64,000 nt of DNA from Halochromatium glycolicum (GTDB taxonomy: Bacteria; Pseudomonadota; Gammaproteobacteria; Chromatiales; Chromatiaceae): positions 62,001 to 126,000 of the forward strand of contig NZ_NRSJ01000007.1 of assembly GCF_016584085.1 (NCBI RefSeq), in the 5' to 3' direction. The position numbers and the translations under genes were made by a program. Below are positions 26,138 to 35,022 of this stretch, piece by piece. The notes beneath the pieces were generated by a model. It was not told the DNA's origin and made no database searches. It worked only from the letters and a program-made list of their open reading frames with translations. The first letter of the stretch is position 1; every line of letters starts with the position of its first letter.

Positions 26138-27958
26138 GTGAAAGGATGGTCCGAGGACCTGATCTCAGTCGAGCACGCGCGAACGCTGGATGGACTCTTC
26201 TACCAGCGTGTCCACCGGTCGTCCGACCGCACCGCCTACCATTGGTTCGACCGCGCCGATGGGTGCTGGCGCACCCTGACGTGGCGAGAAACGCTCGAGC
26301 AGGTCGCGCGCTGGCGTGCAGCGCTGCAACGGGAATCGCTGAACGCCGGTGATCGGGTCGCTGTGCTGCTGCGCAACTGTCCCGAATGGGTCATCTTCGA
26401 TCAAGCCGCCCTGTCGCTGGGCCTGGTCACGGTGCCGCTCTATACCGACGATCGCGCCGATAACGCCGCCCATATCCTGCAAGATGCCGATTGTAAGGTG
26501 CTGTTGATCCAGGACGCCAATCGCTGGAAGCGGCTGGCCCCGGCGATCGGTGAGGCGGTCTACCCCGAACGTGTGCTGATCCTCGAGGACAACGAGCAGA
26601 CGCGGCGCGTGAGCACCGACGACGAGCGCGTTGCACTGGTCTCGCAGTGGCTGCCAGCGCAGGGCCAACCCTGGTCGCAGCGCGATGCCGATCCGCAGTC
26701 GTTGGCAACCATCGTCTACACCTCGGGCACCACCGGCCGGCCCAAGGGCGTGATGCTGAGCCATCACAACATCCTCGCCAACGCCCATGCCAGTGTGACC
26801 ATGCTCGATGTCTACCAGGAGGACCTGTTCCTGTCCTTCCTGCCGTTGTCGCATACGCTCGAGCGCACCGCCAGTTACTACCTGCCGATGATGACCGGCT
26901 CGACGGTCGCCTACGCACGCTCGATCAACCAGCTCGCGGACGACCTCCAAACCATCCGTCCGACCGTGATCATCGCGGTGCCGCGCGTCTTCGAGCGTGT
27001 CTATCAGCGGCTCAAGGATCAGCTTCAGGATCGGCCGAAGCCGCTGCGTAAGCTGTTCGAGCTAGCGGTGCGTATCGGCTGGATCGACTTCGAGCGGCGC
27101 CAGGGCCGTCGCGGCTGGCATCCGGCGCTGCTGCTGTGGCCGCTGTTGCGCCGGAAGGTCGCGCGGCCCGTGCTCGAGCGCCTCGGCGGCCGTTTGCGCG
27201 CAGCGGTCAGTGGCGGTGCGCCGCTCCCGTTCGAGGTCGCACGGCTGTTCATCGGGCTCGAGCTGCCGTTGGTGCAGGGCTACGGGCTGACCGAGACCAG
27301 CCCGGTGGTCGCAGTCAATCCGCTCGAGGACAACCGGCCCGACAGTGTCGGGATCCCGTTGCGGGGCATCCAACTGCGCATCGGCGCCGATGACGAGCTG
27401 CAGGTCAAGGGACCCTGCAACATGCTCGGTTACTGGAACAATCACGCGGCGACGGCGCGCATGTTCACCCCGGATGGATGGCTGCGCACCGGCGATCAGG
27501 CGCGTATCGCCGATCGCCATGTCTTCATCACTGGGCGCATCAAGGACATCCTGGTGCTGTCCAACGGCGAGAAGGTGCCGCCGGCGGACATGGAGATGAC
27601 CATCGGGCTCGATCCGCTGTTCGATCAGGTACTGATCGCCGGGGAGGGCCGCTCCTACCTGTCCGCCATCCTGGTCTTGAACGCCGACCTCTGGCCCGGG
27701 CTGGCTGGCGAGTATGGCTTGGACCCGGACAGCCCCGAGAGTCTCGCCCACCCGCCGTTGCTGCGCGACATGCTCAAGCGCATCCGCGACGCACTCGCCA
27801 ATTTTCCGGGCTATGCCAAGGTACGCCGCGCCACGCTGACCCTCGAGCCTTGGTCGATCGAGAACGGGATGCTGACCCCGACGATGAAGATCAAGCGCAA
27901 CCGTGTGCTGGAGCATTATCATGCCGCGCTGCAGCAGATGTATGCTGAGCACCTCTAG
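26138..27958 (+). CDS. Long-chain fatty-acid-CoA ligase (AMP-forming), 606 aa
   Basis: This is a member of the ANL superfamily that activates fatty acids to acyl-CoA through an acyl-AMP. The P-loop-like ATP motif is IVYTSGTTGRPKGVMLSHHN (residues about 190-209), followed by FLPLSHTLERTASYYLPM, the YGLTETSPVV motif, and DGWLRTGDQARI with the hinge segment ITGRIKDILVLSNGEKVPP. The C-terminal ends with a short lid. The layout fits the FadD15/AMP-dependent long-chain group rather than E. coli FadD. It is a stand-alone gene divergent from thiS. Substrate chain length cannot be read from the sequence. Confidence 0.92.
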   Translation: MKGWSEDLISVEHARTLDGLFYQRVHRSSDRTAYHWFDRADGCWRTLTWRETLEQVARWRAALQRESLNAGDRVAVLLRNCPEWVIFDQAALSLGLVTVPLYTDDRADNAAHILQDADCKVLLIQDANRWKRLAPAIGEAVYPERVLILEDNEQTRRVSTDDERVALVSQWLPAQGQPWSQRDADPQSLATIVYTSGTTGRPKGVMLSHHNILANAHASVTMLDVYQEDLFLSFLPLSHTLERTASYYLPMMTGSTVAYARSINQLADDLQTIRPTVIIAVPRVFERVYQRLKDQLQDRPKPLRKLFELAVRIGWIDFERRQGRRGWHPALLLWPLLRRKVARPVLERLGGRLRAAVSGGAPLPFEVARLFIGLELPLVQGYGLTETSPVVAVNPLEDNRPDSVGIPLRGIQLRIGADDELQVKGPCNMLGYWNNHAATARMFTPDGWLRTGDQARIADRHVFITGRIKDILVLSNGEKVPPADMEMTIGLDPLFDQVLIAGEGRSYLSAILVLNADLWPGLAGEYGLDPDSPESLAHPPLLRDMLKRIRDALANFPGYAKVRRATLTLEPWSIENGMLTPTMKIKRNRVLEHYHAALQQMYAEHL

Positions 27959-27960
27959 TG

Positions 27961-28022
27961 ATCAGGAGATCAGGAGATCAGGGGATCAGGGGATCAGGGG
28001 ATCAGGGGATCAGGGGATCAGG
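27961..28022. repeat. 8-bp tandem repeat ATCAGGRG, about eight units
   Basis: Starting three bases after the stop of the acyl-CoA synthetase gene, the octamer occurs as ATCAGGAG twice, then ATCAGGGG five times, then a partial ATCAGGAT. It is perfect enough to suggest slippage. It lies about 100 bp before tRNA-Gly. Confidence 0.9.
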
Positions 28023-28119
28023 ATGACTGCGGTGGCTCGCCTTGCTTCAGCATGGGGTCGTCGGTAAGCCGTTCGGACTTGCTGCGGCTGCTTGCCGGCC
28101 CTAGAATCGCGATCTTCGG

Positions 28120-28193
28120 CGGGCGTAGTTCAATGGTAGAACAGGGGCTTCCCAAGCCTCTAATGTGGGTTCGATTCCCATCGCCCGCTCCAT
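28120..28193 (+). tRNA. glyU: tRNA-Gly(CCC)
   Basis: The acceptor stem GCGGGCG (28120-28126) pairs with CGCCCGC (28183-28189). The D arm is TAGTTCAATGGTAGAAC, the anticodon loop is TTCCCAA (anticodon CCC), and the T arm is GTGGGTTCGATTCCCAT. Discriminator T is followed by an encoded CCA at 28191-28193. It reads GGG codons. A DUF2007 gene starts 14 bases after the CCA on the same strand. Confidence 0.95.
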
Positions 28194-28206
28194 CTTCAAG
28201 CGTCTC

Positions 28207-28518
28207 ATGCAGCAACTCTATCAGGCAGCTGACCGGATCGAGGCCCAGCTGCTCCGCGATCTCCTCGACCGTCATCGTATCCAGGCGGCGGTCTTCGGCG
28301 ATTACCTCTCAGGTGCGGTCGGCGAGCTGCCGGCGGACGTCTATCCAACCGTCTGGGTGATCGAGGATCGCGACCTCCCCCGCGCCCGCACGGTGCTGCA
28401 GGACTGGCAGCGCGAGAATGCCAATCGGGCTTCGGCGCGCTCTTGGGTCTGCCATGGCTGCGGCGAGCTGCTCGATGGCAGCTTCGATCTCTGCTGGCGC
28501 TGCGGGCGGGAGCGCTGA
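28207..28518 (+). CDS. DUF2007 domain protein with C-terminal zinc ribbon, 103 aa
   Basis: The N-terminal half (QQLYQAADRIEAQLLRDLLDRHRIQAAVFGDYLSGAVGELP) is a DUF2007 domain, a small ferredoxin-like fold annotated as a putative signal-transducing or PII-interacting protein without an established function. The C-terminal WVCHGCGELLDGSFDLCWRCGRE supplies two CxxC pairs, a likely zinc ribbon. The start at 28207 excludes codons that would run into the tRNA. The asmA gene begins 9 bp after its stop. Confidence 0.85.
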   Translation: MQQLYQAADRIEAQLLRDLLDRHRIQAAVFGDYLSGAVGELPADVYPTVWVIEDRDLPRARTVLQDWQRENANRASARSWVCHGCGELLDGSFDLCWRCGRER

Positions 28519-28527
28519 GGGCGTGCG

Positions 28528-31092
28528 ATGATGCCTGCCTGGGCCAAGTTGACTCTCGCGCTTGTGCTCGGCCTGCTGCTGCTAGGGGTCGGTGGCGCAG
28601 CGCTCGCGCCGTCTCTGCTCGACAGGGAGTGGCTGCGGGCCGAGATCGAGGCCGAGATCAGCGCAGCGCTCGGCTATCCGACGACGATCGATCGGATCGC
28701 CGTGCTGCGGTTGCTGCCGGCCCCTCGGGCACGGCTCGACGGCATCCGCATCGTCCAGCCGGGCGCGGCTCCCTTGCCCGAGTCCGTCGCAGCAGCCGAT
28801 GATCGCCAAGCCCAAGCCCAAGCCCAAGCCCAAGCCCAAGCCCAAGCCGGCAGTGAACCGGGCCAGCTCGCAACGATCGACGCAGTGGAGCTCCATGCAG
28901 CGCTCTGGCCGCTGCTGACCGGTGAGCTGCGGCTCACCGAGGTCCGCGTCGCGCATCCGGCGCTGTGGCTGCCCCTCTCGCAACCCCTGCCGTCGGCACA
29001 GGGGGTGATCCCGCCGCAGATGCGCGACGGACAGCCTCGGCAACACCCGACAGAGGTCATGCCGAGGCCGAGTCCGCGAGCACTCAGCCCAGCCAATCAA
29101 GACGGATCGAGGCCCGAGGAACCCTCTGCTCTCGGCTCCAACGGTCGAGGCGAGGCCGGTCAGCCCGTTGCCAATGCCGACCCCGCATCCGCTGCAGTCT
29201 CATCCAGGCCGATGCCTGATGACGGAGAGACGTCTCGCCCCAACGCGGCGGACCAGAGAACGGATGCTGAGGAGCAGCAGCGCAGTGCGCTGAAAGCGGA
29301 TGGCGTCGATGCGGCAGAGCAGGAGAGGGCTGAGCCAGGCGACGCTGAGCCCACCTTCGATGCTAGGCCCCCGTCTACTGCCAACCTACCCGTGATCGAG
29401 CGTCTCATCGTCCGCGACGGCGAGCTGATCCTGCCGCTTCAGCCTACAGATGAGAGAGTGCGGGTCAGCGCGTTAGACCTAACCGCAGCGCCCATCGCGA
29501 TCGGCCAGGAGGGCCGCCTCGAAGGCCGCTTTAGGCTCGATTCACCGCATTTCCCGGACGAGGTGCCCGGCACCCTAGAAGCCGACCTGAGCCTGCCGGA
29601 GCCCCTGTCGCGCTTGATGTTGTGGCCGTTGCGATTGCACTTGGGCATCGATGACTCCCTCCGAGCGCCTGCGATCGACGCTGAGGCGGCGGTGACGGTC
29701 GAGCTTGCCAGCGGCCGAGTCCTGCTCGATGACCTGCAGCTGGGCGCCGGTGCGCTCCAGGTGCTGGGCGATGCGGAGCTCGCATCCGCCCCCGAGGGCG
29801 CGGCACTCGTTGGGCGGCTTCGGGTCCCATCCTTCGATCTGAGGGCCTGGCTCAGCGAGGCCTTCGGACTCGCGCTCCCGGGCGATGGCGGGACCTTGCG
29901 TCAGACCGCGGTCGCATTCTCGCTGCGTCAACAGGGCTCGATCCTGGCGCTCGATGAGGTCGAGCTGGACCTGGATGCGATGCGCGCGCACGCTTGGGCG
30001 CGGGTGGACCTCGCGGCGGCGGCCGGCCCAGTGCCGGCGGGCCGCATCGCTGTTTCACTGGATCGGCTCGCGCTCGACCGCTATCTGTTTGCTGGCGCGG
30101 CGTCTGGTGACGCGAGCGGTACGACCGCCGGTACCACGGGTTCCGAGCCGCCGGGTTTGCCGACGGTCGCTGAGGTCCCGAAACGGCCCGATGCACTGGT
30201 GCTGAGGCTTGACGCGCGACTGATCGAGATCGGGGGGCTGCGCTATCGAGCCGTTACCTTGGACGCCGCGGCTGATCAGCGCGGACTCGTGGTCGACGCG
30301 GCGGCAGACCTCTATGGCGGTGCATTCGCAGCCAGCCTCCGTGCGCCCGGTCTAGGTGCCGCTGCGCCTGCTGCGCAAGCCGTAAGCCCCGCCCCTGCCG
30401 CTGATCTGCGGCTCGATGCGAGTGCGCAAGGGGTCGATCTTGGCGCGTTGCTCGCCGATCTGCGCCAAGTGCCGGGCGAGCAGGCACCGGTGAGTGGCAC
30501 CGCGGAGATCGCGCTCTCGCTGCAGGCGCCTGCGCTGTCGTTCCCCGCGCTCGAGCCCGACTCGCTCCGCGAGGGCTTGGGCGGCGAGGTCAGCTTTGCC
30601 GTGCACGATGGACGCCTGACCCTGGTCGACCTCCGCCAGCTCCTGACGGGCACCTTGGGGGCGCTGGGCGCCTCGCGCGAGGATATCGAGCAATTGACGC
30701 GTTTTGGGGTCTTGAGCGGCTCGGCCACTGGTGCGCAAGGGCGTTTCCAGAGCAACGACATTCGGCTGCTCTCGCCGTTCGTCGAGGTCGACGGAGGTGG
30801 CGCGTTCGACCTGCCCCGCGAGCAGCTGGCGCTGAACCTCACCGCCGTCCTGGTGGACCCGCCACAGGGTCGCGGTATCAAGGAGCTGGAGGGCCTCCCG
30901 ATCCAGGTCCGAGCGCGCGGTGATTGGGCTGATCCACGTTGGGAGGTCGATGCGGAGCAGGCTCTGAAGCAGGCTGCGCGGCGCTCGCTCGAAGACGACA
31001 GCGGCCTGTTCGATCAGCTCGAGGAGCGAACCGGCATCGAAGGGCTCGGTGATGGTTTGCGGCAGATCCTGCCGGGCTTGCTGGGTCACTAG
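28528..31092 (+). CDS. AsmA family protein, 854 aa
   Basis: AsmA-like proteins are inner-membrane-anchored periplasmic proteins of the bridge-like lipid-transfer type that affect outer-membrane biogenesis. There is one N-terminal membrane segment (LTLALVLGLLLLGVGGAALA), then RxxLxxEIxAxLGYPTTIDRI, typical of AsmA. The C-terminal third (LRLDASAQGVDLGALL, GTAEIALSL, FQSNDIRLLSPFVEVDGGGAFDL, IQVRARGDWADPRWEVD) is the AsmA_2 domain. Residues about 94-108 are a (Gln-Ala) repeat and residues about 153-288 a polar low-complexity insertion. It is followed by mutY and yggX, a usual gammaproteobacterial order. Confidence 0.88.
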   Translation: MMPAWAKLTLALVLGLLLLGVGGAALAPSLLDREWLRAEIEAEISAALGYPTTIDRIAVLRLLPAPRARLDGIRIVQPGAAPLPESVAAADDRQAQAQAQAQAQAQAGSEPGQLATIDAVELHAALWPLLTGELRLTEVRVAHPALWLPLSQPLPSAQGVIPPQMRDGQPRQHPTEVMPRPSPRALSPANQDGSRPEEPSALGSNGRGEAGQPVANADPASAAVSSRPMPDDGETSRPNAADQRTDAEEQQRSALKADGVDAAEQERAEPGDAEPTFDARPPSTANLPVIERLIVRDGELILPLQPTDERVRVSALDLTAAPIAIGQEGRLEGRFRLDSPHFPDEVPGTLEADLSLPEPLSRLMLWPLRLHLGIDDSLRAPAIDAEAAVTVELASGRVLLDDLQLGAGALQVLGDAELASAPEGAALVGRLRVPSFDLRAWLSEAFGLALPGDGGTLRQTAVAFSLRQQGSILALDEVELDLDAMRAHAWARVDLAAAAGPVPAGRIAVSLDRLALDRYLFAGAASGDASGTTAGTTGSEPPGLPTVAEVPKRPDALVLRLDARLIEIGGLRYRAVTLDAAADQRGLVVDAAADLYGGAFAASLRAPGLGAAAPAAQAVSPAPAADLRLDASAQGVDLGALLADLRQVPGEQAPVSGTAEIALSLQAPALSFPALEPDSLREGLGGEVSFAVHDGRLTLVDLRQLLTGTLGALGASREDIEQLTRFGVLSGSATGAQGRFQSNDIRLLSPFVEVDGGGAFDLPREQLALNLTAVLVDPPQGRGIKELEGLPIQVRARGDWADPRWEVDAEQALKQAARRSLEDDSGLFDQLEERTGIEGLGDGLRQILPGLLGH
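28806..28848 (+). repeat. Hexanucleotide repeat (CCCAAG)n inside the asmA-like gene
   Basis: About seven hexamer units encode alternating Gln-Ala. Copy-number change would lengthen or shorten the protein by two residues per unit without shifting the frame. The block lies between the N-terminal AsmA segment and the next strand set, where a flexible loop is plausible. Confidence 0.9.
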
Positions 31093-31232
31093 CTGGGTCA
31101 CTAAGTGGCTGTCCATTTTCTACTTCCCGATGATCGTCCAACAGTGTCCCTCAAATCGGGAAGACGTTGATGGACGGTTTCTAAGGGTGTCGCGATTCCA
31201 GCTCGCGCAGCCGCCGAGGGCCGATAAGCATT

Positions 31233-31258
31233 TAGAAGCCCTAGCAGAATGCCCTTTA
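31233..31258 (+). repeat. 26-bp dispersed repeat R4, copy 1
   Basis: The block beginning TAGAAGCCCTAGCAGAATGC and ending CCTTTA matches the reverse complement of 48639-48664 at 24 of 26 positions. It lies in the gap between asmA and mutY. The same gap has a duplicated 12-bp GCTGGGTCACTA at the asmA stop and an 8-bp inverted repeat TTCCCGAT/ATCGGGAA (31124-31131 and 31155-31162). Confidence 0.7.
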
Positions 31259-31316
31259 CAGGTTTAGAAATCGGTCGCTTGTTCAGGCGGGTCGGGCGTT
31301 TCGATCGGGGTGCTTC

Positions 31317-32471
31317 ATGAAGCAGCGGAAGATGTCTTCGCAGATGCCAGTGAACCCTGCGTTCGGTCCGGAAGACGCACAAGACTTTGCGCAGCGGCTG
31401 CTCGCCTGGTTCGATCTACACGGGCGCCATGACCTGCCCTGGCAACGCGATGCGACGCCGTATCGGGTCTGGGTCTCGGAGATCATGCTGCAGCAGACCC
31501 AGGTCGCGGTGGTGGTGCCCTACTTCGAGCGTTTCATGCAACGCTTTCCGGATGTCGCCGCCCTGGCTGCGGCCGAACAGGACGAGGTGCTGCATCTTTG
31601 GTCCGGGCTCGGCTACTACGCCCGCGGGCGCAATCTGCACCGGGCGGCGCGCATCGTCGCGACCGAGCACCAAGGCCGCCTGCCCGAGTCCATCGAGACC
31701 CTGCAGCAACTGCCTGGGATCGGTCGCTCGACCGCCGGCGCCATCCTGTCACTGGCCTGCGGTCGGCCTCATCCGATCCTGGATGGCAACTGCAAACGGG
31801 TCCTCGCTCGCTGCTTCGCCGTGCCGGGCTGGCCGGGGACGCGCGCGGTCTCGGACCGATTGTGGTCGCTCGCCGAGACCTTGACCCCGGTCGAGCGCGT
31901 AGCAGCCTTCAATCAGGCGATGATGGACCTGGGTGCGACCCTCTGCACCCGCTCGGCGCCGGCCTGCGATCGTTGTCCGCTGGCGGAGCGCTGCGCCGCT
32001 TATGCCGAGGGCTGCCCGAGCGCCTATCCGGCGCCGAAGCCGCGCAAGCAGGCGCCGCTGCGGACGGTGCAGCTGCTGCTGATCCGTGACCCCGAAGGCC
32101 GAATCATGTTGGAACGGCGCCCACCCGCCGGGGTTTGGGGCGGTCTCTGGACACCACCAGAGCTGCCGGTGAGCGTCAATCCACAAGACTGGTGCAGCGA
32201 GCGCCTGGGCCTCTCGGTGGAGCAACTTGAAATGTTGCCGCCGCGTCGACATACCTTCAGCCACTTCCAGCTTGCGATGCAGCCGGTGCTGGTTCAGCTT
32301 GCGACGGCCCCCATCCGGGTTGCTGATGAGTCCGGTTCGGCCTGGGTCGAGCCGGGCAAGCCGGGGAATCTCGGCCTGCCGGCGCCGATCCGCAAGCTGC
32401 TCGATGAGCTGATTTCCGATGGACCCCGGCTGCAGGGCGGGGTCGACCCTGACAATACACGACAGGAGTAG
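31317..32471 (+). CDS. mutY: A/G-specific adenine DNA glycosylase MutY, 384 aa
   Basis: MutY removes adenine mispaired with 8-oxoguanine. The catalytic Glu55 is in [10 protein letters not shown], the helix-hairpin-helix is [12 protein letters not shown], and the catalytic Asp156 is in [12 protein letters not shown]. The 4Fe-4S cluster is bound by Cys210, 217, 220 and 226 (C-x6-C-x2-C-x5-C). The C-terminal MutT-like domain for 8-oxoG recognition begins near residue 245 ([18 protein letters not shown]) and contains [10 protein letters not shown]. The start may be any of Met1, Met6 or Met10. yggX follows after 4 bp, as in many gammaproteobacteria. Confidence 0.96.
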   Translation: MKQRKMSSQMPVNPAFGPEDAQDFAQRLLAWFDLHGRHDLPWQRDATPYRVWVSEIMLQQTQVAVVVPYFERFMQRFPDVAALAAAEQDEVLHLWSGLGYYARGRNLHRAARIVATEHQGRLPESIETLQQLPGIGRSTAGAILSLACGRPHPILDGNCKRVLARCFAVPGWPGTRAVSDRLWSLAETLTPVERVAAFNQAMMDLGATLCTRSAPACDRCPLAERCAAYAEGCPSAYPAPKPRKQAPLRTVQLLLIRDPEGRIMLERRPPAGVWGGLWTPPELPVSVNPQDWCSERLGLSVEQLEMLPPRRHTFSHFQLAMQPVLVQLATAPIRVADESGSAWVEPGKPGNLGLPAPIRKLLDELISDGPRLQGGVDPDNTRQE

Positions 32472-32475
32472 TGCG

Positions 32476-32748
32476 ATGAGCCGTACGGTCAACTGTGTCA
32501 AGCTCGGCCACGAGGCCGAGGGGCTGGATCGGCCGCCTTACCCCGGCGAGCTCGGCCAGCGTATCTTCGCGAGCGTCTCGAAACAGGCCTGGGCCGACTG
32601 GCTCAAGCACCAGACCATGCTCATCAACGAGAACCGGCTCAGCCCGATGGACCCGAAGGCGCGCACCTTCCTCGAGGAACAGATGGAGAAATACTTCTTC
32701 GGCGAAGGTGCTGAGACGCCCGAGGGCTATGTGCCGCCGAAGCAGTGA
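32476..32748 (+). CDS. yggX: Fe(2+)-trafficking protein YggX, 90 aa
   Basis: The protein starts [27 protein letters not shown], with the conserved Cys7, and continues [38 protein letters not shown], the YggX signature. It is linked to protection of Fe-S clusters from oxidative damage; its exact chemistry is debated. The start at 32476 is set by AGGAG at 32464-32468. It is separated from mutY by 4 bp, so the two are cotranscribed; pairing with an Fe-S DNA repair enzyme makes sense. Confidence 0.96.
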   Translation: MSRTVNCVKLGHEAEGLDRPPYPGELGQRIFASVSKQAWADWLKHQTMLINENRLSPMDPKARTFLEEQMEKYFFGEGAETPEGYVPPKQ

Positions 32749-32908
32749 GGCGGCTTCGGGCGGGCGAGGGTCGGTGGTTGAGCGTGGCAGGTTGAGGATG
32801 ATCTGTTGAGCGTGGGAGGGGGATGAGCGCCCGCAGCCCCCCGTTTCCGGTCCGGTGATTCCAGCCCGATGGTTCCAAACCCGATGGTTCCAATCCGGGC
32901 AACGCGAA

Positions 32909-33763
32909 TCAGGCGAAGACGACGGTCTTGTTGCCGTGCAGCAGCACCCGGTCCTCGAGGTGATAGCGCAAACCGCGGGCGAGTACCGTCTTCTCGACAT
33001 CGCGGCCGAGCCGCACCATATCCTCGACCGTGTTGTGATGGCCGACCCGGACCACGTCCTGCTCGATGATCGGTCCAGCATCGAGCTCGCTGGTGACATA
33101 GTGACAGGTGGCGCCGATCAGCTTCACGCCGCGCGCCGACGCCTGGTGATAGGGACGGGCGCCGACGAACGAGGGCAGGAAGCTGTGATGGATGTTGATG
33201 ATCCGGCCCGGATACTGCTCGCATAGCTCCGGCGGCAGGATTTGCATATAGCGGGCCAGTACGATCACATCGGCGCGGGCGGACCGGATCGCCGCATTGA
33301 CGGCCTGGAAATGTGGCGCCTTATCGATTGGATTGACCGGGAGATACTGGTAATCGATCCCGTGCCAGGCGACGTAATCGCGCAAGTCCTCATGGTTGGA
33401 GAGCACGCAAGGGATATCGAATTCGAGCTCGCCGCTGCGCCAGCGATAGAGTAGGTCCGAGAGGCAGTGCGCCTGCTTGCTGGCGAGTAGGACCACCCGG
33501 CGATTGACGCCGGTGTCGGTTAGGTACCAGTGCATTGCGAAGCGAGTCGCGATCGGCTCGAATAGCGCTCGGAAGCGGTCCTCTCCGAACGGCAGCGAGG
33601 CCGCCCGCACCACATAGCGCATAAAGAACCATTCGCTCTCCGGGTCCGAGTAGTGGTGCGCCTCGGTGATCCAGCCCCCGTGCTGGGCGATGAAATCACT
33701 GACGGCGGCAACGATGCCGACCTGATCAGGGCAGGAGACGACGAGCCGATACGAGCGTTCCAT
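32909..33763 (-). CDS. purU: Formyltetrahydrofolate deformylase, 284 aa
   Basis: PurU hydrolyses 10-formyl-THF to THF and formate, balancing one-carbon pools. An N-terminal ACT domain (YRLVVSCPDQVGIVAAVSDFIAQHGGWI) precedes the formyltransferase-type catalytic domain. That domain holds the active-site Asn-His-Asp signature: GRIINIHHSFLPSFVGARPYHQA with the key His, and TSELDAGPIIEQD with the Asp. Length is typical. The lipocalin gene lies 60 bp upstream on the same strand. Confidence 0.95.
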   Translation of the reverse strand: MERSYRLVVSCPDQVGIVAAVSDFIAQHGGWITEAHHYSDPESEWFFMRYVVRAASLPFGEDRFRALFEPIATRFAMHWYLTDTGVNRRVVLLASKQAHCLSDLLYRWRSGELEFDIPCVLSNHEDLRDYVAWHGIDYQYLPVNPIDKAPHFQAVNAAIRSARADVIVLARYMQILPPELCEQYPGRIINIHHSFLPSFVGARPYHQASARGVKLIGATCHYVTSELDAGPIIEQDVVRVGHHNTVEDMVRLGRDVEKTVLARGLRYHLEDRVLLHGNKTVVFA

Positions 33764-33823
33764 GATGGTGAGGTGCTCCAGGTTTGCAGAGGTGTCGGAG
33801 TATCATCGGGGCCTGCTGCCGCT

Positions 33824-34519
33824 TCAAACCTGACCGCTTTGATGCGTGCGCTCGAAAGCCTGGGCTGGAAAGCCTTTGGCCTCGAACTCATCGAGCCAGC
33901 GTTGGATGTCGGCCTGCGCCGGGTTTGGGTCGCGCGCGAGCACCCAGCCGCGGCGGCGTGAGGGCTGCCCGACCAACGCGTACTCGTAATCGGTGCCAAG
34001 TCCGATCACCCAGTAGTCGTCCCAGAGCACGTGCACGCCGTAGAGCATCCGAAAGCTGATCTCCAGCCGGGTGTTCGCTGTGGAATCGACAGGCCGCGCG
34101 ATGGCCTGGGCGGTGCCGATGCCGCCGTCGGCGTGGGTGCAGCGGTTGGTGACGTAGACCATGCCGTCGTCGCCGAGCCGATAATCAGCGTGCACGTCCT
34201 GGGTGCAGCGGCGCTGGGTGAAGTAGGGTAACCGCGCGATCTCGTACCAGCGGCCCATATAGCGCTCCAGGTCCATGCGCTCGACCGTGCTCGGTGCGGT
34301 CAGGTACACCCTAGGCTTGCGCAGCCGGGTGCTGACCGTGACCCGGGCGTCGACATCATCGCGCTGCTGATTCCGCGGTGGTGCGGTGTAGATCTCCTCT
34401 GCCCAGTCGGAGAGCGGCTGCTCAGGGCGATCGTCAACCCCCGCGTTGGGGCGCTTGGCGTTTGAGCCTGGGCGTTGGATGCCCGTCGTTCGCCTCTTCG
34501 GAGGCAACCGGTCAGTCAT
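33824..34519 (-). CDS. Lipocalin (Blc-like) with a polar N-terminal extension, 231 aa
   Basis: The lipocalin domain starts at about residue 85 with the GxW motif (MGRWYEIARLPYFTQRRC). It continues CTQDVHADYRLGDDGMVYVTNRC, LWDDYWVIGLGTDYEYALVGQPSRRRGWVLAR, and a C-terminal helix, all as in Blc. Bacterial Blc is normally a lipoprotein. Here the first 80 residues are polar and basic, with no hydrophobic core and no lipobox, so the protein appears cytoplasmic unless it really starts elsewhere. It precedes purU by 60 bp on the same strand. The start at 34519 is a choice; the next Met upstream is 34603. Confidence 0.82.
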   Translation of the reverse strand: MTDRLPPKRRTTGIQRPGSNAKRPNAGVDDRPEQPLSDWAEEIYTAPPRNQQRDDVDARVTVSTRLRKPRVYLTAPSTVERMDLERYMGRWYEIARLPYFTQRRCTQDVHADYRLGDDGMVYVTNRCTHADGGIGTAQAIARPVDSTANTRLEISFRMLYGVHVLWDDYWVIGLGTDYEYALVGQPSRRRGWVLARDPNPAQADIQRWLDEFEAKGFPAQAFERTHQSGQV

Positions 34520-35022
34520 GGCCACACCCCGTCGGTCTCGACCCTGTGGACGGGTCTCACCAATGGCTTGGCGCGCCGGGTGCGGGCGGACGGCCTGCTC
34601 CACCCGCGGCGGCTTAAGGATGGAGGCCGTTGCGGGTGCTCAAAGCGGGGGCCATGGACTGAGTTGGAGCGGTTCAAGGTCATGCGGAAGTGCTGTTTGG
34701 GTCTGAGATCGGGCCGCAAGGTGCGCCGTGCAGTGCGAAACGGCAGGCGGCTTACGGCGTAAGCAAGAAGCAAAAATTGGGCCGAAAGGTTTGGCCGCAA
34801 CCGGGCGGCCTCGGCGAAGTACGAGCGAGGAGCGCGGATTCTACCGATGGCTGGACCATTGCGCTGCATGATCGTTCATTGACGTCGCCGCCGATCTGCG
34901 GGGTCGGATACGCTCGCGGTGGCCGCGCCGGGTGCCGAATGCATGGCGGTGCGGTCTGAACCCCGGGCATAATGGAGCGTTGACAACGACAAAGGTGCAG
35001 TTCAGTTGCACCACGGCTAAGC
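34520..35022. other. 503-bp gap between the lipocalin and DAHP synthase genes
   Basis: No frame here has family likeness. The only structures I see are a small palindrome CTTACGGCGTAAG near 34750 and, just before aroG, an inverted repeat GTGCA-N7-TGCAC at 34995-35011. The latter could be an operator or a leader hairpin, but it does not match the TyrR box. No strong promoter stands out. Confidence 0.4.

Noticed and set aside
27961..28022. Octamer array as a CRISPR
   Set aside because: Units are 8 bp with no spacers and no cas genes are nearby; it is a simple tandem repeat. No CRISPR array was seen anywhere in the window.
34995..35011. TyrR-type operator before the DAHP synthase gene
   Set aside because: The inverted repeat GTGCA-N7-TGCAC does not fit the TyrR box TGTAAA-N6-TTTACA.
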